From: JAEUMG01 sp963805405
GTDB taxonomy: Bacteria; Pseudomonadota; Alphaproteobacteria; Rhizobiales; Aestuariivirgaceae
Assembly: GCA_963805405.1 (NCBI GenBank)
Contig: CAWDUC010000020.1
Location: 930,001 to 994,000 of the forward strand
Reading direction: 5' to 3'
DNA length: 64,000 nt
A program made the translations under genes and the position numbers. Below are positions 9,327-17,152 of this stretch, in pieces (within the stretch, counting starts at the first letter, position 1; every line of letters starts with the position of its first letter). The notes under the pieces are model-generated. The model was given only the letters and a program-made list of their open reading frames with translations, did no database searches and was not told where the DNA came from.

Positions 9327-10226
9327 TCAATTCTTGCCCAGGAAATCCAGAATACGGGCGTTGATCTCAGCTGGTTTTTCCACAAGCATGAAGTGACCCA
9401 CGCCCTCAATCAGCTCGGATTTTGAGCCCGGTCCGACATAGTCGAGGACCTGGCGCACCTGATCACTATCAAGGCCATGGCAGCCATCCCGTGTTCCATG
9501 CAGGTAAAGAGTTGGCTGCCGAAGCGAATATCCCCATGCGGCCTCCTGCTCCTCGAGCCACACCGGCGAACCAAACCGAACCGGATCGAACTGCCCCCAA
9601 TAATATCCCATCGCGGTTTGAAAATGCGCGGGATTGCGAAGGCATTCCTTAATGAGGGGGAGGTCCTCCGATGCATCGTAGCCTGGCGACCAGTCGCCCC
9701 AGATATTGTCGATGAATTCGAAATTATTCGCGGCTATGACATCGCTCGAGACCTCCTGCATCTGGAAGAACCAGAAGTAAAATGACTTCTTGATCTGGGC
9801 ATAGCTGAACAGGTTCTTCCCAAAGATCTGGAATGGCGGGATGTTCATGATGACGCATTTTTTCCAGCGGTCCGGCGCCTTGCCGGCAGCGCCATAGGCG
9901 GCGACCGCGCCCCAGTCGTGAGCAAGCAGGACGGCATCGCCGGAGGCACCGAGGGCTTCATGAATGGCATTCTGATCGGCGACCATCATGCTGGTGTGTA
10001 TATGACGCCGGTCAGCCGGGACTTCGGTCGGCGCAAATCCGCGAATGAACGGTGCCACGGCCCGGTAGCCTGCCTTCGCCAGTTCCGGCAGCAAATAGCG
10101 GTAGGTATAGGGCGAGTCCGGGAAACCGTGATAGCACAGCGCCAGCGGCCCTTCTCCTGCGGCGAGATAGTGAAATTCCAGTCCGTTCGCCTTGACTACA
10201 CCTCTTTCGAAATCAGGAATCGTCAT
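9327..10226 (-). CDS. Epoxide hydrolase / haloalkane dehalogenase-like alpha/beta hydrolase
   Basis: A 299-residue alpha/beta hydrolase. The oxyanion motif is HGFPDSPY near residue 34, the nucleophile elbow is LLAHDWGAVAA with Asp as nucleophile, and the catalytic His lies in GVGHFMLVEKP near the C-terminus. An aspartate nucleophile with an HGFP motif and a cap domain points to epoxide hydrolases or dehalogenases, not esterases. The ATG at 10226 has a GGGAGG ribosome site about 10 bases upstream and is used instead of a longer frame starting at 10358, because the extension would run through the promoter. A sigma-54 promoter lies about 110 bases upstream of the start, and the AcoR-like activator gene follows downstream. 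Confidence 0.86.
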   Translation of the reverse strand: MTIPDFERGVVKANGLEFHYLAAGEGPLALCYHGFPDSPYTYRYLLPELAKAGYRAVAPFIRGFAPTEVPADRRHIHTSMMVADQNAIHEALGASGDAVLLAHDWGAVAAYGAAGKAPDRWKKCVIMNIPPFQIFGKNLFSYAQIKKSFYFWFFQMQEVSSDVIAANNFEFIDNIWGDWSPGYDASEDLPLIKECLRNPAHFQTAMGYYWGQFDPVRFGSPVWLEEQEAAWGYSLRQPTLYLHGTRDGCHGLDSDQVRQVLDYVGPGSKSELIEGVGHFMLVEKPAEINARILDFLGKN

Positions 10227-10334
10227 TCGGATATTCCTCCCTTGTCGCCGACGGGATGAAAGCCGAGGGGTCGAGTTTGGTCGCTGCCCCTTCAGCTCAT
10301 GGCGGATTGCCATAGGATCGGCATTCCGCCGTAA

Positions 10335-10349
10335 GCATGACTTGTGCCA
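10335..10349 (-). promoter_or_regulatory. Sigma-54 (-24/-12) promoter of the epoxide-hydrolase-like gene
   Basis: On the reverse strand the sequence reads TGGCAC-AAGTC-ATGC. This matches the RpoN consensus TGGCAC-N5-TTGC at nine of ten positions, with the invariant GG and GC ten bases apart. Transcription would start near 10324 and give a leader of roughly 100 bases before the ATG at 10226. A sigma-54 activator gene two positions downstream makes the assignment more convincing. Confidence 0.72.
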
Positions 10350-10465
10350 GCGCTTCATCGTCGTGTTTCCATTGAAGCGCCGCGCAATAAATCCATATTC
10401 TTCAGGCTTTTTGAGGTCGGTCTAACAAGAGTACTTGTCGCACGGTGTTGCATGAACGTCGCGCT

Positions 10466-10489
10466 GCGACAATTGTCGCGGCGCGACAA
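10466..10489. promoter_or_regulatory. Overlapping palindromes, probable upstream activator sites
   Basis: Two palindromes sharing the half-site TGTCGC overlap here. GCGACAATTGTCGC at 10466-10479 is a perfect 14-base palindrome. TTGTCGCGGCGCGACAA at 10473-10489 is an 8+1+8 inverted repeat. A further TTGTCGC half-site lies at about 10435. They sit 117-140 bases upstream of the -24 element, the usual place for enhancer sites bound by the Fis-type domain of a sigma-54 activator. The bound protein is inferred, not shown. Confidence 0.6.
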
Positions 10490-10590
10490 AGAGACTGCCC
10501 AAAGTATGCGACCCCTGTCTTGTTGAAAGAGCGCGGCTAGTTATTTCTCGGGCGAGCGGGAATGATGCCGATAGACAAGCCGTGACGGAT

Positions 10591-10962
10591 CTATCGGGTC
10601 GTCGATGCCGCGATCAAAAGGCCGCCGATGATCGCTACATTGTACTGAAAGCACATGAGCGCGTGATCGCGCGGCGGACCCTGCATGTCCCAGAAATTTA
10701 CTAGCATCAGCGTTGCGGCTATGGTGAAGGCAGCAAGGCCAAGCGGTGGCCAGGGTCCCGCGACGCCGAAGGCCAGCAAGATGCCAAGGACAAACTCGAA
10801 GGCCGACCCAATCACCAGCACGAGCGTCGGATAAGGAATGCCCCGCGCCGCAATCAGCGGGATGACATCTCTGCCGCTGAAGCAGTGCTTGATGCCGGCG
10901 CAAATGAAGAGCGAGGCCAACAGGACCCGGCCGATTATCAGCAGAGCGGTTTCAGGGGCCAT
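10591..10962 (-). CDS. DoxX family membrane protein
   Basis: A 123-residue integral membrane protein with four helices and the DoxX-family look: LLASLFICAGIKHCFSG, then IPYPTLVLVIGSAFEFVLGI, and an NFWDMQGPPRDHALMCFQYN loop before the last helix. DoxX-type proteins are linked to quinol or thiosulfate oxidation and to redox-stress complexes, but many have unknown roles. It lies on the same strand as, and upstream of, the epoxide-hydrolase-like gene, with the regulatory palindromes between them, so it probably has its own promoter. The neighbouring esterase is transcribed divergently. Confidence 0.82.
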   Translation of the reverse strand: MAPETALLIIGRVLLASLFICAGIKHCFSGRDVIPLIAARGIPYPTLVLVIGSAFEFVLGILLAFGVAGPWPPLGLAAFTIAATLMLVNFWDMQGPPRDHALMCFQYNVAIIGGLLIAASTTR

Positions 10963-11076
10963 GCGACTCTCCTTCCTTGCGCGCTGAAATGGCTAGCACA
11001 GGACCGTAAAAGTTTCGAAATTCAATGCGAGTCACATGACACTTGCATAATATGTGTGGCTCCGATGGGGAGACAC

Positions 11077-11982
11077 GTGACCGAGGACATCGACAAGATC
11101 CGGGAACTGCTTGCTTCCAAGCCGCGGCCAACAAGCTGGGCCGAGCGACGCGAGCGGATCAACGAAGTCGGGTCGACATGGCCGGTGGCGGAAGACATCA
11201 CCTGCACGCCGGCAGAATTCGGCGGTATCAAAGGCGAATGGACGAGTGCACCCGAGAGCGATCCCTCGCGCGTATTGCTGTTCTTTCACGGCGGCGGTTT
11301 CTGCTCGGGCTCGGTCATCAGCCATCGTCGATTGGCAAGCGAAGCCGGCCGCGCCGCCGGCGCGCGCTGCCTGGCCATCGATTACCGGCTGGCGCCGGAG
11401 CATCCCTTCCCTGCCGCCCTCGAAGATGGATTGCGCGCCTGGCTCGCGGTGAGGCGCAGTGGCATCGAGGCGCGCCATATCGCGCTTGCCGGCGATAGCG
11501 CCGGAGGCGGATTGAGCGTGGCGCTCGCCAACGAGTTGCGCGAGGCCGGCGAAGACAGTCCGGGCTGCCTGTGGCTGATCTCGCCGTGGACGGACCTCAC
11601 GCTTTCCGGCTCGACGCTTGTCAGCAAGGATGCGGAGGATCCGCTAATCCACAAGCCCTATCTCGAAGAACTGGCTTCGGCCTACGTGGCCGGGCGCATC
11701 GAGCGGCGTGACCCGCGCGTGTCGGTGCTGTTCGCCGATCTCAAGAGCCTGCCGCCAGTCCTCATCCAGGTCGGTTCCGATGAGACGCTGCTCTCCGACG
11801 CAACGCGCCTTGCCGAAGCCGCGGGTACGGCCAATGTCGCCGTCACGCTCGAGATCTGGCCGCGGATGATCCACGCCTGGCCGGTGTGGAATGGCGGGCT
11901 CAGCGAGGGCCGCGAAGCAATCGCGCGGGCCGGCCAGTTCATCCGGCGGCATCTCGAGCCTGCTAACTTCGCAAGTGCATGA
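11077..11982 (+). CDS. HSL-type alpha/beta hydrolase (esterase)
   Basis: A 301-residue member of the hormone-sensitive-lipase-like (family IV) esterases. The oxyanion motif FFHGGGF is near residue 68, the nucleophile motif GDSAGGG contains the catalytic Ser, DYRLAPEHPFPAALED is the family hallmark, the catalytic Asp is in VGSDETLL and the His in MIHAWPVW. The GTG at 11077 sits five bases after GGGGAG, and an ATG at 11065 in the same frame is an alternative. Cytoplasmic, with no signal peptide. The gene runs tail to tail into the aldehyde dehydrogenase with a 20-base overlap. Confidence 0.88.
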   Translation: MTEDIDKIRELLASKPRPTSWAERRERINEVGSTWPVAEDITCTPAEFGGIKGEWTSAPESDPSRVLLFFHGGGFCSGSVISHRRLASEAGRAAGARCLAIDYRLAPEHPFPAALEDGLRAWLAVRRSGIEARHIALAGDSAGGGLSVALANELREAGEDSPGCLWLISPWTDLTLSGSTLVSKDAEDPLIHKPYLEELASAYVAGRIERRDPRVSVLFADLKSLPPVLIQVGSDETLLSDATRLAEAAGTANVAVTLEIWPRMIHAWPVWNGGLSEGREAIARAGQFIRRHLEPANFASA

Positions 11983-13381
11983 TGACCAGCTTGAGTTCTG
12001 TCATCTCCTCCACCGCATAGCGGGGTCCTTCCTTGCCGAAGCCCAATTCCTTCAAGCCGCCATAGGGCATGAGATCGGCGCGCCATTGCGGACCCCAATT
12101 GATGTGGAGGTTTCCGGATTCGACCTCGCGGGCGAAACGCATGGCATGCTCGAGATTCTCGGTGAAGATCGAAGCGGAGAGCCCGTAGTTTGAATCATTG
12201 GCCAGCGCGATCGCATCGTCGATCAATTCAAACGGCATGACCGCGACGGCAGGGCCGAAGATTTCCTCGCGCGACACCCGCATATGCGGCTTCACATCGG
12301 CAAGCACGGTGGGCGCATGGACCGCTCCGTTGCGATCACCGCCAGTGATCAAACGCGCGCCGGCATCGATCGCCTCACGCACCCAGGCTTCGACACGCTG
12401 GGCTTCCTTCTCGCGCACCATCGGGCCGACCTTGGTTTTCTCGTGGAACTGGTCGCCGGCCGTCAAGGCCTCGACCTTGGGTTTCAGCGCGGAGAGGAAA
12501 TCGCCATAGATCTTGCCCGAGGCAAGCACGCGTTGCGCCGAGATGCACACCTGACCGGCATTGGCAAAGCCGGTAGCCGCGACCGCCGCAGCAACCTTGT
12601 CGAGATCGGCATCGGGCATGATGATGACGGGAGAGTTGGAACCCAGTTCCATCGTCACCTTCTTGATGCCGGCGGTCTTGCAAATGTGTTCGCCGACATC
12701 GCGACTTCCGGTGAAGGTGATCTTGCGAACCCGCGGATCGGCGGCGAGAAGATCGCCAATGGAGCCGCCAGGTCCCGTGATGCACTGGATCGCCAATGGC
12801 GGCAGGCCGGCCTCGAGCAGGATCTCGGTGAGCTTCAATGCCGAGAGCGGCGTGTCGGTCGCGGGCTTGAGGATGACGGCATTGCCGGCAGCCAAGGCTG
12901 GACCCACCTTGTGGCAGACAAGATTGAGCGGAAAGTTGAACGGGCTGATCGCCACCACGACGCCGCACGGGACGCGCAACGTGAAAGCAATGCGCCCCGC
13001 CCCGCCGGGCGCGCCATCGACCGGCACCGTCTCGCCATGGATGCGCTTTGCCTCCTCGGCCGAGCCGAGCATGGTCTCGACGGCGCGATTGGCCTCGAGT
13101 CGGCCCTCGGCAATGATCTTTCCTTCTTCGCGGCTGATCGTCTGGCCGAGATCTTCCTGCCGCGCCGCCATAAGGTCGGCCGCCTTGCGCAGGATCTGGT
13201 AGCGCTCATAGCCCGAGAGCTTGGCCATGACGCGCGCGCCTGCAACGGCGCTCGCAATCGCGCGCTCCACGTCGCGGGCATCAGCCTTGGGCACTGTATC
13301 GACCACACTACGGTCGAATGGATTTTCCACCGCGATGGTCTCGGACTTTGCGAGCCATTCACCGGCCACGTACATGCGCAT
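11963..13381 (-). CDS. NAD(P)-dependent aldehyde dehydrogenase
   Basis: A 472-residue member of the aldehyde dehydrogenase superfamily. The features in order are the NAD-binding region ISPFNFPLNLVCHKVGPAL, KPATDTPLSALKL, the FTGSRDVGEHI Rossmann loop, the general base Glu in MELGSNSPVII, the catalytic Cys in GQVCISAQR and the C-terminal EEIFGPAVAVMPF. Length and motifs are complete. Subtype is unclear, and the sequence resembles lactaldehyde or succinate-semialdehyde type enzymes. The gene diverges from glnB and converges on the esterase. Physical linkage to esterase and epoxide-hydrolase genes suggests breakdown of an oxygenated compound, which is inference only. Confidence 0.92.
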   Translation of the reverse strand: MRMYVAGEWLAKSETIAVENPFDRSVVDTVPKADARDVERAIASAVAGARVMAKLSGYERYQILRKAADLMAARQEDLGQTISREEGKIIAEGRLEANRAVETMLGSAEEAKRIHGETVPVDGAPGGAGRIAFTLRVPCGVVVAISPFNFPLNLVCHKVGPALAAGNAVILKPATDTPLSALKLTEILLEAGLPPLAIQCITGPGGSIGDLLAADPRVRKITFTGSRDVGEHICKTAGIKKVTMELGSNSPVIIMPDADLDKVAAAVAATGFANAGQVCISAQRVLASGKIYGDFLSALKPKVEALTAGDQFHEKTKVGPMVREKEAQRVEAWVREAIDAGARLITGGDRNGAVHAPTVLADVKPHMRVSREEIFGPAVAVMPFELIDDAIALANDSNYGLSASIFTENLEHAMRFAREVESGNLHINWGPQWRADLMPYGGLKELGFGKEGPRYAVEEMTELKLVIMHLRS

Positions 13382-13444
13382 GTCGTTCGTCTCCTTCAGG
13401 CTTACAGGCTTCTTTGATCAGAAAACCGGCATTTGCCTATTTTT

Positions 13445-13463
13445 TATGCATTGAGCTTGCATA
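13445..13463 (+). promoter_or_regulatory. Inverted repeat upstream of the glnB promoter (candidate NtrC site)
   Basis: TATGCA-N7-TGCATA is a perfect 6+7+6 inverted repeat centred about 60 bases upstream of the -24 element of glnB. NtrC sites carry TGCA half-sites, usually nine bases apart, so the half-site fits but the spacing (seven between TGCA cores) does not match exactly. An NtrC role is plausible because of the sigma-54 promoter, but unproven. Confidence 0.4.
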
Positions 13464-13513
13464 GGGCTTTGCAATGGGTCGGCTAAACTATTGAAATCCT
13501 TCGGCTTACTGTC

Positions 13514-13528
13514 TGGCACAAGGCCTGC
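13514..13528 (+). promoter_or_regulatory. glnBp: Sigma-54 (-24/-12) promoter of glnB-glnA
   Basis: The sequence TGGCAC-AAGGC-CTGC has an exact -24 box and GG-N10-GC spacing, with one mismatch in the -12 box. It lies about 36 bases upstream of the glnB start codon, so transcription would begin around 13540. A nitrogen-controlled RpoN promoter before glnB is well established in rhizobia and relatives, which supports the call. Confidence 0.7.
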
Positions 13529-13563
13529 AATCGGGGGCGGACAGTGTTGTGGGGATCCCCTGA

Positions 13564-13903
13564 ATGAAGAAAATCGAGGCCATCATCAAGCCCTTCAAGC
13601 TGGATGAAGTGAAAGAGGCGCTCCAGGAAGTGGGGCTGCAAGGCATCACGGTGACCGAGGCCAAGGGCTTCGGCCGCCAGAAGGGCCACACCGAGCTCTA
13701 TCGTGGAGCCGAATATGTGGTCGATTTCCTGCCCAAGATGAAGATCGAGATCGTGATCGCCGACGAACTTGTCGACAAGGCGGTCGAAGCCATCCAGACG
13801 GCCGCCCGCACGGGACGCATCGGCGACGGCAAGATTTTCATTTCCAACGTCGAACAAGCGATCCGCATCCGCACCGGCGAAGTCCGGCACCGACGCATTG
13901 TGA
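13564..13903 (+). CDS. glnB: Nitrogen regulatory protein P-II (one frameshift)
   Basis: GlnB is the trimeric P-II signal protein that reads 2-oxoglutarate, ATP/ADP and uridylylation state. It controls GlnE, NtrB and glutamine synthetase activity. MKKIEAIIKPFKLDEVKEAL is the P-II N-terminus, Tyr51 is in the T-loop (GHTELYRGAEY), and the ATP-binding GRIGDGKIFI segment is present. An extra G at about 13882 shifts the last codons. Removing it restores the normal ending TGESGTDAL and a stop at 13901-13903, giving the canonical 112 residues. Without correction, the frame would run 17 residues too long and into the glnA start. glnA follows after 46 bases in the same operon. Confidence 0.93.
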
Positions 13904-13949
13904 TCGTATCATCAATCAAAAAACGTCAGACCAAGAGGACGCGACAAAC

Positions 13950-15369
13950 ATGACCAAGCCGAAAGACGCCGAAGCGGTAATGAAAATGATGAAGGACAAG
14001 GAGGTGAAGTATGTCGACCTCCGCTTCACCGATCCGCGCGGCAAGATGCAACACGTCACCTTCGATATCTCGCAGATCAACGAAGAGGCCTTCGCCGAAG
14101 GCTTGATGTTCGACGGCTCCTCGATCGCGGGCTGGAAGGCGATCAACGAGTTCGACATGGTGCTCATGCCCGATCCGACCTCGGCGCATATGGACCCGTT
14201 CTATGCGCAGACGACGATGTCGATCTTCTGCGACATTCTCGAGCCGACGACGGGCGAAGGCTACAACCGCGACCCACGCATGATCGCGAAGCGCGCCGAG
14301 GCCTATCTCAAGCAGACCAAGGCCGGCGACACGATCTATGTCGGCCCGGAAGCCGAATTCTTCGTGTTCGACGACGTTCGCTACTCAGCGACGCCCTACA
14401 ATACCGGCTTCAAGGTCGACTCCGTCGAACTGCCGAGCAACAGCGACACCGAATACGAGGCCGGCAATCTCGGCCACCGGATGCGCACCAAGGGCGGCTA
14501 TTTCCCGATGAACCCGCAGGATTCCGCCCAGGACATGCGCTCGGAAATGCTCTCCGTCATGGCCGAGATGGGCGTCACCGTCGAAAAGCACCATCATGAA
14601 GTCGCCGCTGCCCAGCACGAACTCGGCATGAAATACGACACGCTCGTATCGATGGCCGACCAGATGCAGATCTACAAGTATGTGATCCACAATGTTGCGC
14701 ATGCTTATGGCAAGTCGGCCTGCTTCATGCCGAAGCCGATCTTCGGCGACAACGGTTCGGGCATGCATTGCCACTTCTCGATCTGGAAGGACGGCAAGCC
14801 GCAGATGGCCGGCAACCAGTATGCCGATCTCTCGGAAATGTGCCTCTACTTCATCGGCGGCGTGATCAAGCATGCCAAGGCCTGCAATGCCTTCACCAAC
14901 CCGACGACCAATTCCTACAAGCGTCTGGTTCCGGGTTATGAGGCGCCGGTGCTGCTCGCCTATTCGTCGCGCAACCGCTCGGCGTCGTGCCGCATTCCGC
15001 ACACCTCGAACCCCAAGGCCAAGCGCGTCGAAGTCCGCTTCCCGGATCCGGCCGCCAATCCCTATCTCTGCTTCTCGGCACTGCTCATGGCGGGCCTCGA
15101 CGGCATCACCAACAAGATCCATCCGGGCGATGCCATGGACAAGAACCTCTACGACCTGCCGCCGGCGGAACTCGAAGGGCATCCCGACGGTGTGCGGCTC
15201 GTTGCGCGAAGCGCTCGCCAGCCTCGACAAGGATCGCGAGTTCCTCAAGAAGGGCAGTGTCTTCTCCGACGACCAGATCGACAGCTATATCGAGCTCAAG
15301 ATGGAAGAGAACATGCGCACCGAGATGACCCCGCATCCGGTCGAATACGACATGTATTATTCGGTGTAA
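13950..15369 (+). CDS. glnA: Glutamine synthetase type I (one frameshift)
   Basis: GlnA makes glutamine from glutamate, ammonia and ATP as a cytoplasmic dodecamer. Signatures present are the N-terminal DLRFTDPRGKMQHVTFD, FDGSSIAGWKAI, the Glu-rich metal site GPEAEFFVFD, the ATP motif KPIFGDNGSGMHCHFSIWKD and the adenylylation-site Tyr in KNLYDLPPAEL. One extra G at about 15174 breaks the frame right after that motif. Removing it restores LKGIPTVCGSLREALASLDK and the normal end MTPHPVEYDMYYSV, giving 472 residues. An essential assimilation enzyme with a frameshift near residue 408 would be inactive, so a sequence error is the likelier reading. A terminator follows. Confidence 0.94.
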
Positions 15370-15395
15370 GTGGCGTAAAACTCCCTGAGACTAGG

Positions 15396-15424
15396 GGCCG
15401 GGCACGCAAGTGTCCGGCCTTTTT
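15396..15424 (+). terminator. Rho-independent terminator of glnA
   Basis: GGCCGGGCAC and GTGTCCGGCC pair as a 10-base stem with one G-U pair around a four-base loop, followed immediately by TTTTT. It begins 27 bases after the glnA stop codon. Confidence 0.88.
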
Positions 15425-15485
15425 CTGTGCTCGATTGCGCGCGCCAAATCAGATGCGGCGTGCTATACATGTCCCAGAGTGACAC

Positions 15486-16067
15486 ATGTCCGAACTTGAC
15501 CTCGCTCTCTCAATTGCGCTCGGCGTCGGCTTGGCGGCGGCGACTGGTTTTCGCGTCTTCATACCGCTCCTGGTGATGAGCGTTGCGGCACATCTCGGCT
15601 ATCTGCCGTTGGGCGAAAGCTTCGCATGGCTTGCGACAACCAGCGCTCTCATCATGCTGTCGATCGCAGCACTCGTCGAAATCCTCGCCTATTACATTCC
15701 CGGCGTCGACAATCTGCTCGATACCCTGGCAACGCCCGGAGCGGTGCTGGCCGGGATCATTGTCTCCGCAGCAGTCATGTCCGACATGCCGCCGATGATC
15801 AAATGGACATTGGCGATCATCGCAGGCGGTGGTGCGGCGGGCATCACGCAGGGTGCGACCGCCCTGCTCCGCGCCCATTCGACAGCGTTCACGGCCGGTA
15901 TCGGCAATCCGGTGATTGCGACTGCCGAACTTGGCGGGGCGCTCATCATATCGCTGGTGGCGCTGGCGGCGCCCTTCATCGCACTCGCACTGGTGGTGCT
16001 GTTCTGCTTGTTGGCGGTGCGGTTCGTCAGGAAACTCGCAAGACGCGACACCGTGCCTAAGAGTTAG
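15486..16067 (+). CDS. DUF4126 family membrane protein
   Basis: A 193-residue polytopic membrane protein with five or six hydrophobic segments. It starts LALSIALGVGLAAATGFRVF and includes the family-like stretches EILAYYIPGVDNLLDTLATP and GGGAAGITQGATALLRAHST, which match my memory of the DUF4126 family. Function is unknown. It stands alone on the plus strand between the glnA terminator and a convergent methyltransferase gene with which it shares 4 bases. Confidence 0.76.
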   Translation: MSELDLALSIALGVGLAAATGFRVFIPLLVMSVAAHLGYLPLGESFAWLATTSALIMLSIAALVEILAYYIPGVDNLLDTLATPGAVLAGIIVSAAVMSDMPPMIKWTLAIIAGGGAAGITQGATALLRAHSTAFTAGIGNPVIATAELGGALIISLVALAAPFIALALVVLFCLLAVRFVRKLARRDTVPKS

Positions 16068-17152
16068 GTCGCGGGTTTCGACAAGCGCAGACGCGCCAGC
16101 GGAATTGCACAGGGCTCAGGATGCTTCGCAAGACGCGTTGCCATTCGCTTTTCTGCATCATCGAGAAAGGCCAGGACGCGCGCGGGATTCTTCGCATCGT
16201 CGAGCGCCCGCGCCATGGTCGGGAAGACGGATGCGCGCGAAAAGGCTGCCCAGCGCGCGCCATAGGCGGCGGCATCCTTGTCGCGTTCATACTGTTCCCA
16301 GATCCGATCCTCGCCCAGGAAGATGTCGAGGTTTTCGACTTTAAGCCCGGCGAAATGGCGCCTTGTGTCGAAGGGCCTGAGCAATTGGGCACGGCCACGC
16401 CCGACGGTCGGGATCACCATGCGGGCTCGCTCAGCCTCGGTCAGCTTGCCGTCCGCGATCAGGTCGCCAGTCGCACCATAGATGGCGGCAAGGACCGCGC
16501 CATAGCCGAAGTCGCCATCATCGGTCAGCGCCATGGTGAGGACAACCAATTGACCGCCGGAGCGCAATTCCTGCGCGCGATGTGTGAGAAAGGCGCGCCA
16601 GTCAGTATCGGCCTGTGCCTGATAGGAAGCCTGCGCGGCCTTGTCCTTGCTGCAGGCGATCTGGACGTGATCGGGAATCGGCCCCGGAATGCGGCTCAGC
16701 CATTGGACGGCCCAGGATGTCCAGCCGAGCGTGACGGTTTGCGAAGGAAGTATCTGCTCGTAGAAACTGCGGCCGACGGCGGAAGGATAAATCGCGGCAT
16801 CGTTGCGCGCGTAACTGTCCGGATCATTGGCAATCGTCTGGAACAGCGCGTTGAAGTCGCTTTCGGGAAGATCCGTGTGGATGACGGATATGGCGCGATC
16901 TTTTGCCGTCCTCTGGCGCAGCGTGGCGATCGCCGCGGCCATCGGCATGAGCGAATTATGCCCTTCCGAAGCACCATAATCGGCAATGACGATCGGGCTC
17001 GGGGCATCGGCGAGCGTGCAGGCTCTCGCTGCCTCTTCCAGATACGGGATGGCAGCCGCAAGGCCCGCCGCCTGGACGCGCGAATTGCGGTTGTAGGCAC
17101 CCCTGCCCTCCATCGGCGCCGGGGCCGTATTGTCGACACTGGGGCTGGTCAC
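16064..17152 (-). CDS. SABATH-type S-adenosylmethionine carboxyl methyltransferase
   Basis: A 362-residue protein resembling the SABATH (Methyltransf_7) family, best known in plants for methylating the carboxyl groups of salicylate, jasmonate and indole-3-acetate. Hallmarks are an N-terminal GRGAYNRNSRVQAAGL, the SAM-binding IVIADYGASEGHNSLMPM and HTDLPESDFNALFQTI, which parallels the plant NDLPxNDFNxLF motif. The aromatic pocket region LGWTSWAVQWLSRIPGPIP also fits. It is preceded by the HisC-like aminotransferase gene with a 4-base ATGA-type overlap, so the two are translationally coupled. The substrate is unknown. A carboxylate produced by or related to the aminotransferase reaction is a reasonable guess. 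Confidence 0.75.
   Translation of the reverse strand: MTSPSVDNTAPAPMEGRGAYNRNSRVQAAGLAAAIPYLEEAARACTLADAPSPIVIADYGASEGHNSLMPMAAAIATLRQRTAKDRAISVIHTDLPESDFNALFQTIANDPDSYARNDAAIYPSAVGRSFYEQILPSQTVTLGWTSWAVQWLSRIPGPIPDHVQIACSKDKAAQASYQAQADTDWRAFLTHRAQELRSGGQLVVLTMALTDDGDFGYGAVLAAIYGATGDLIADGKLTEAERARMVIPTVGRGRAQLLRPFDTRRHFAGLKVENLDIFLGEDRIWEQYERDKDAAAYGARWAAFSRASVFPTMARALDDAKNPARVLAFLDDAEKRMATRLAKHPEPCAIPLARLRLSKPAT

Noticed and set aside
12284..13417. Long plus-strand frame (377 codons) opposite the aldehyde dehydrogenase
   Set aside because: It is an antisense shadow of a complete enzyme with all catalytic motifs. The translation is rich in His, Arg and Asp with no fold-like pattern, as expected from high third-position GC.
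13880..13950. Programmed frameshift or read-through fusion between glnB and glnA
   Set aside because: Deleting a single G restores the canonical GlnB ending and stop. There is no slippery heptamer or downstream structure at the site, and other genes in the window carry similar single-base insertions.
15467..15489. ACATGTC/GACACATGT inverted repeat at the DUF4126 start as an operator
   Set aside because: The arms pair imperfectly, and the element covers the start codon. There is no regulator gene nearby and no second copy, so chance is likely.
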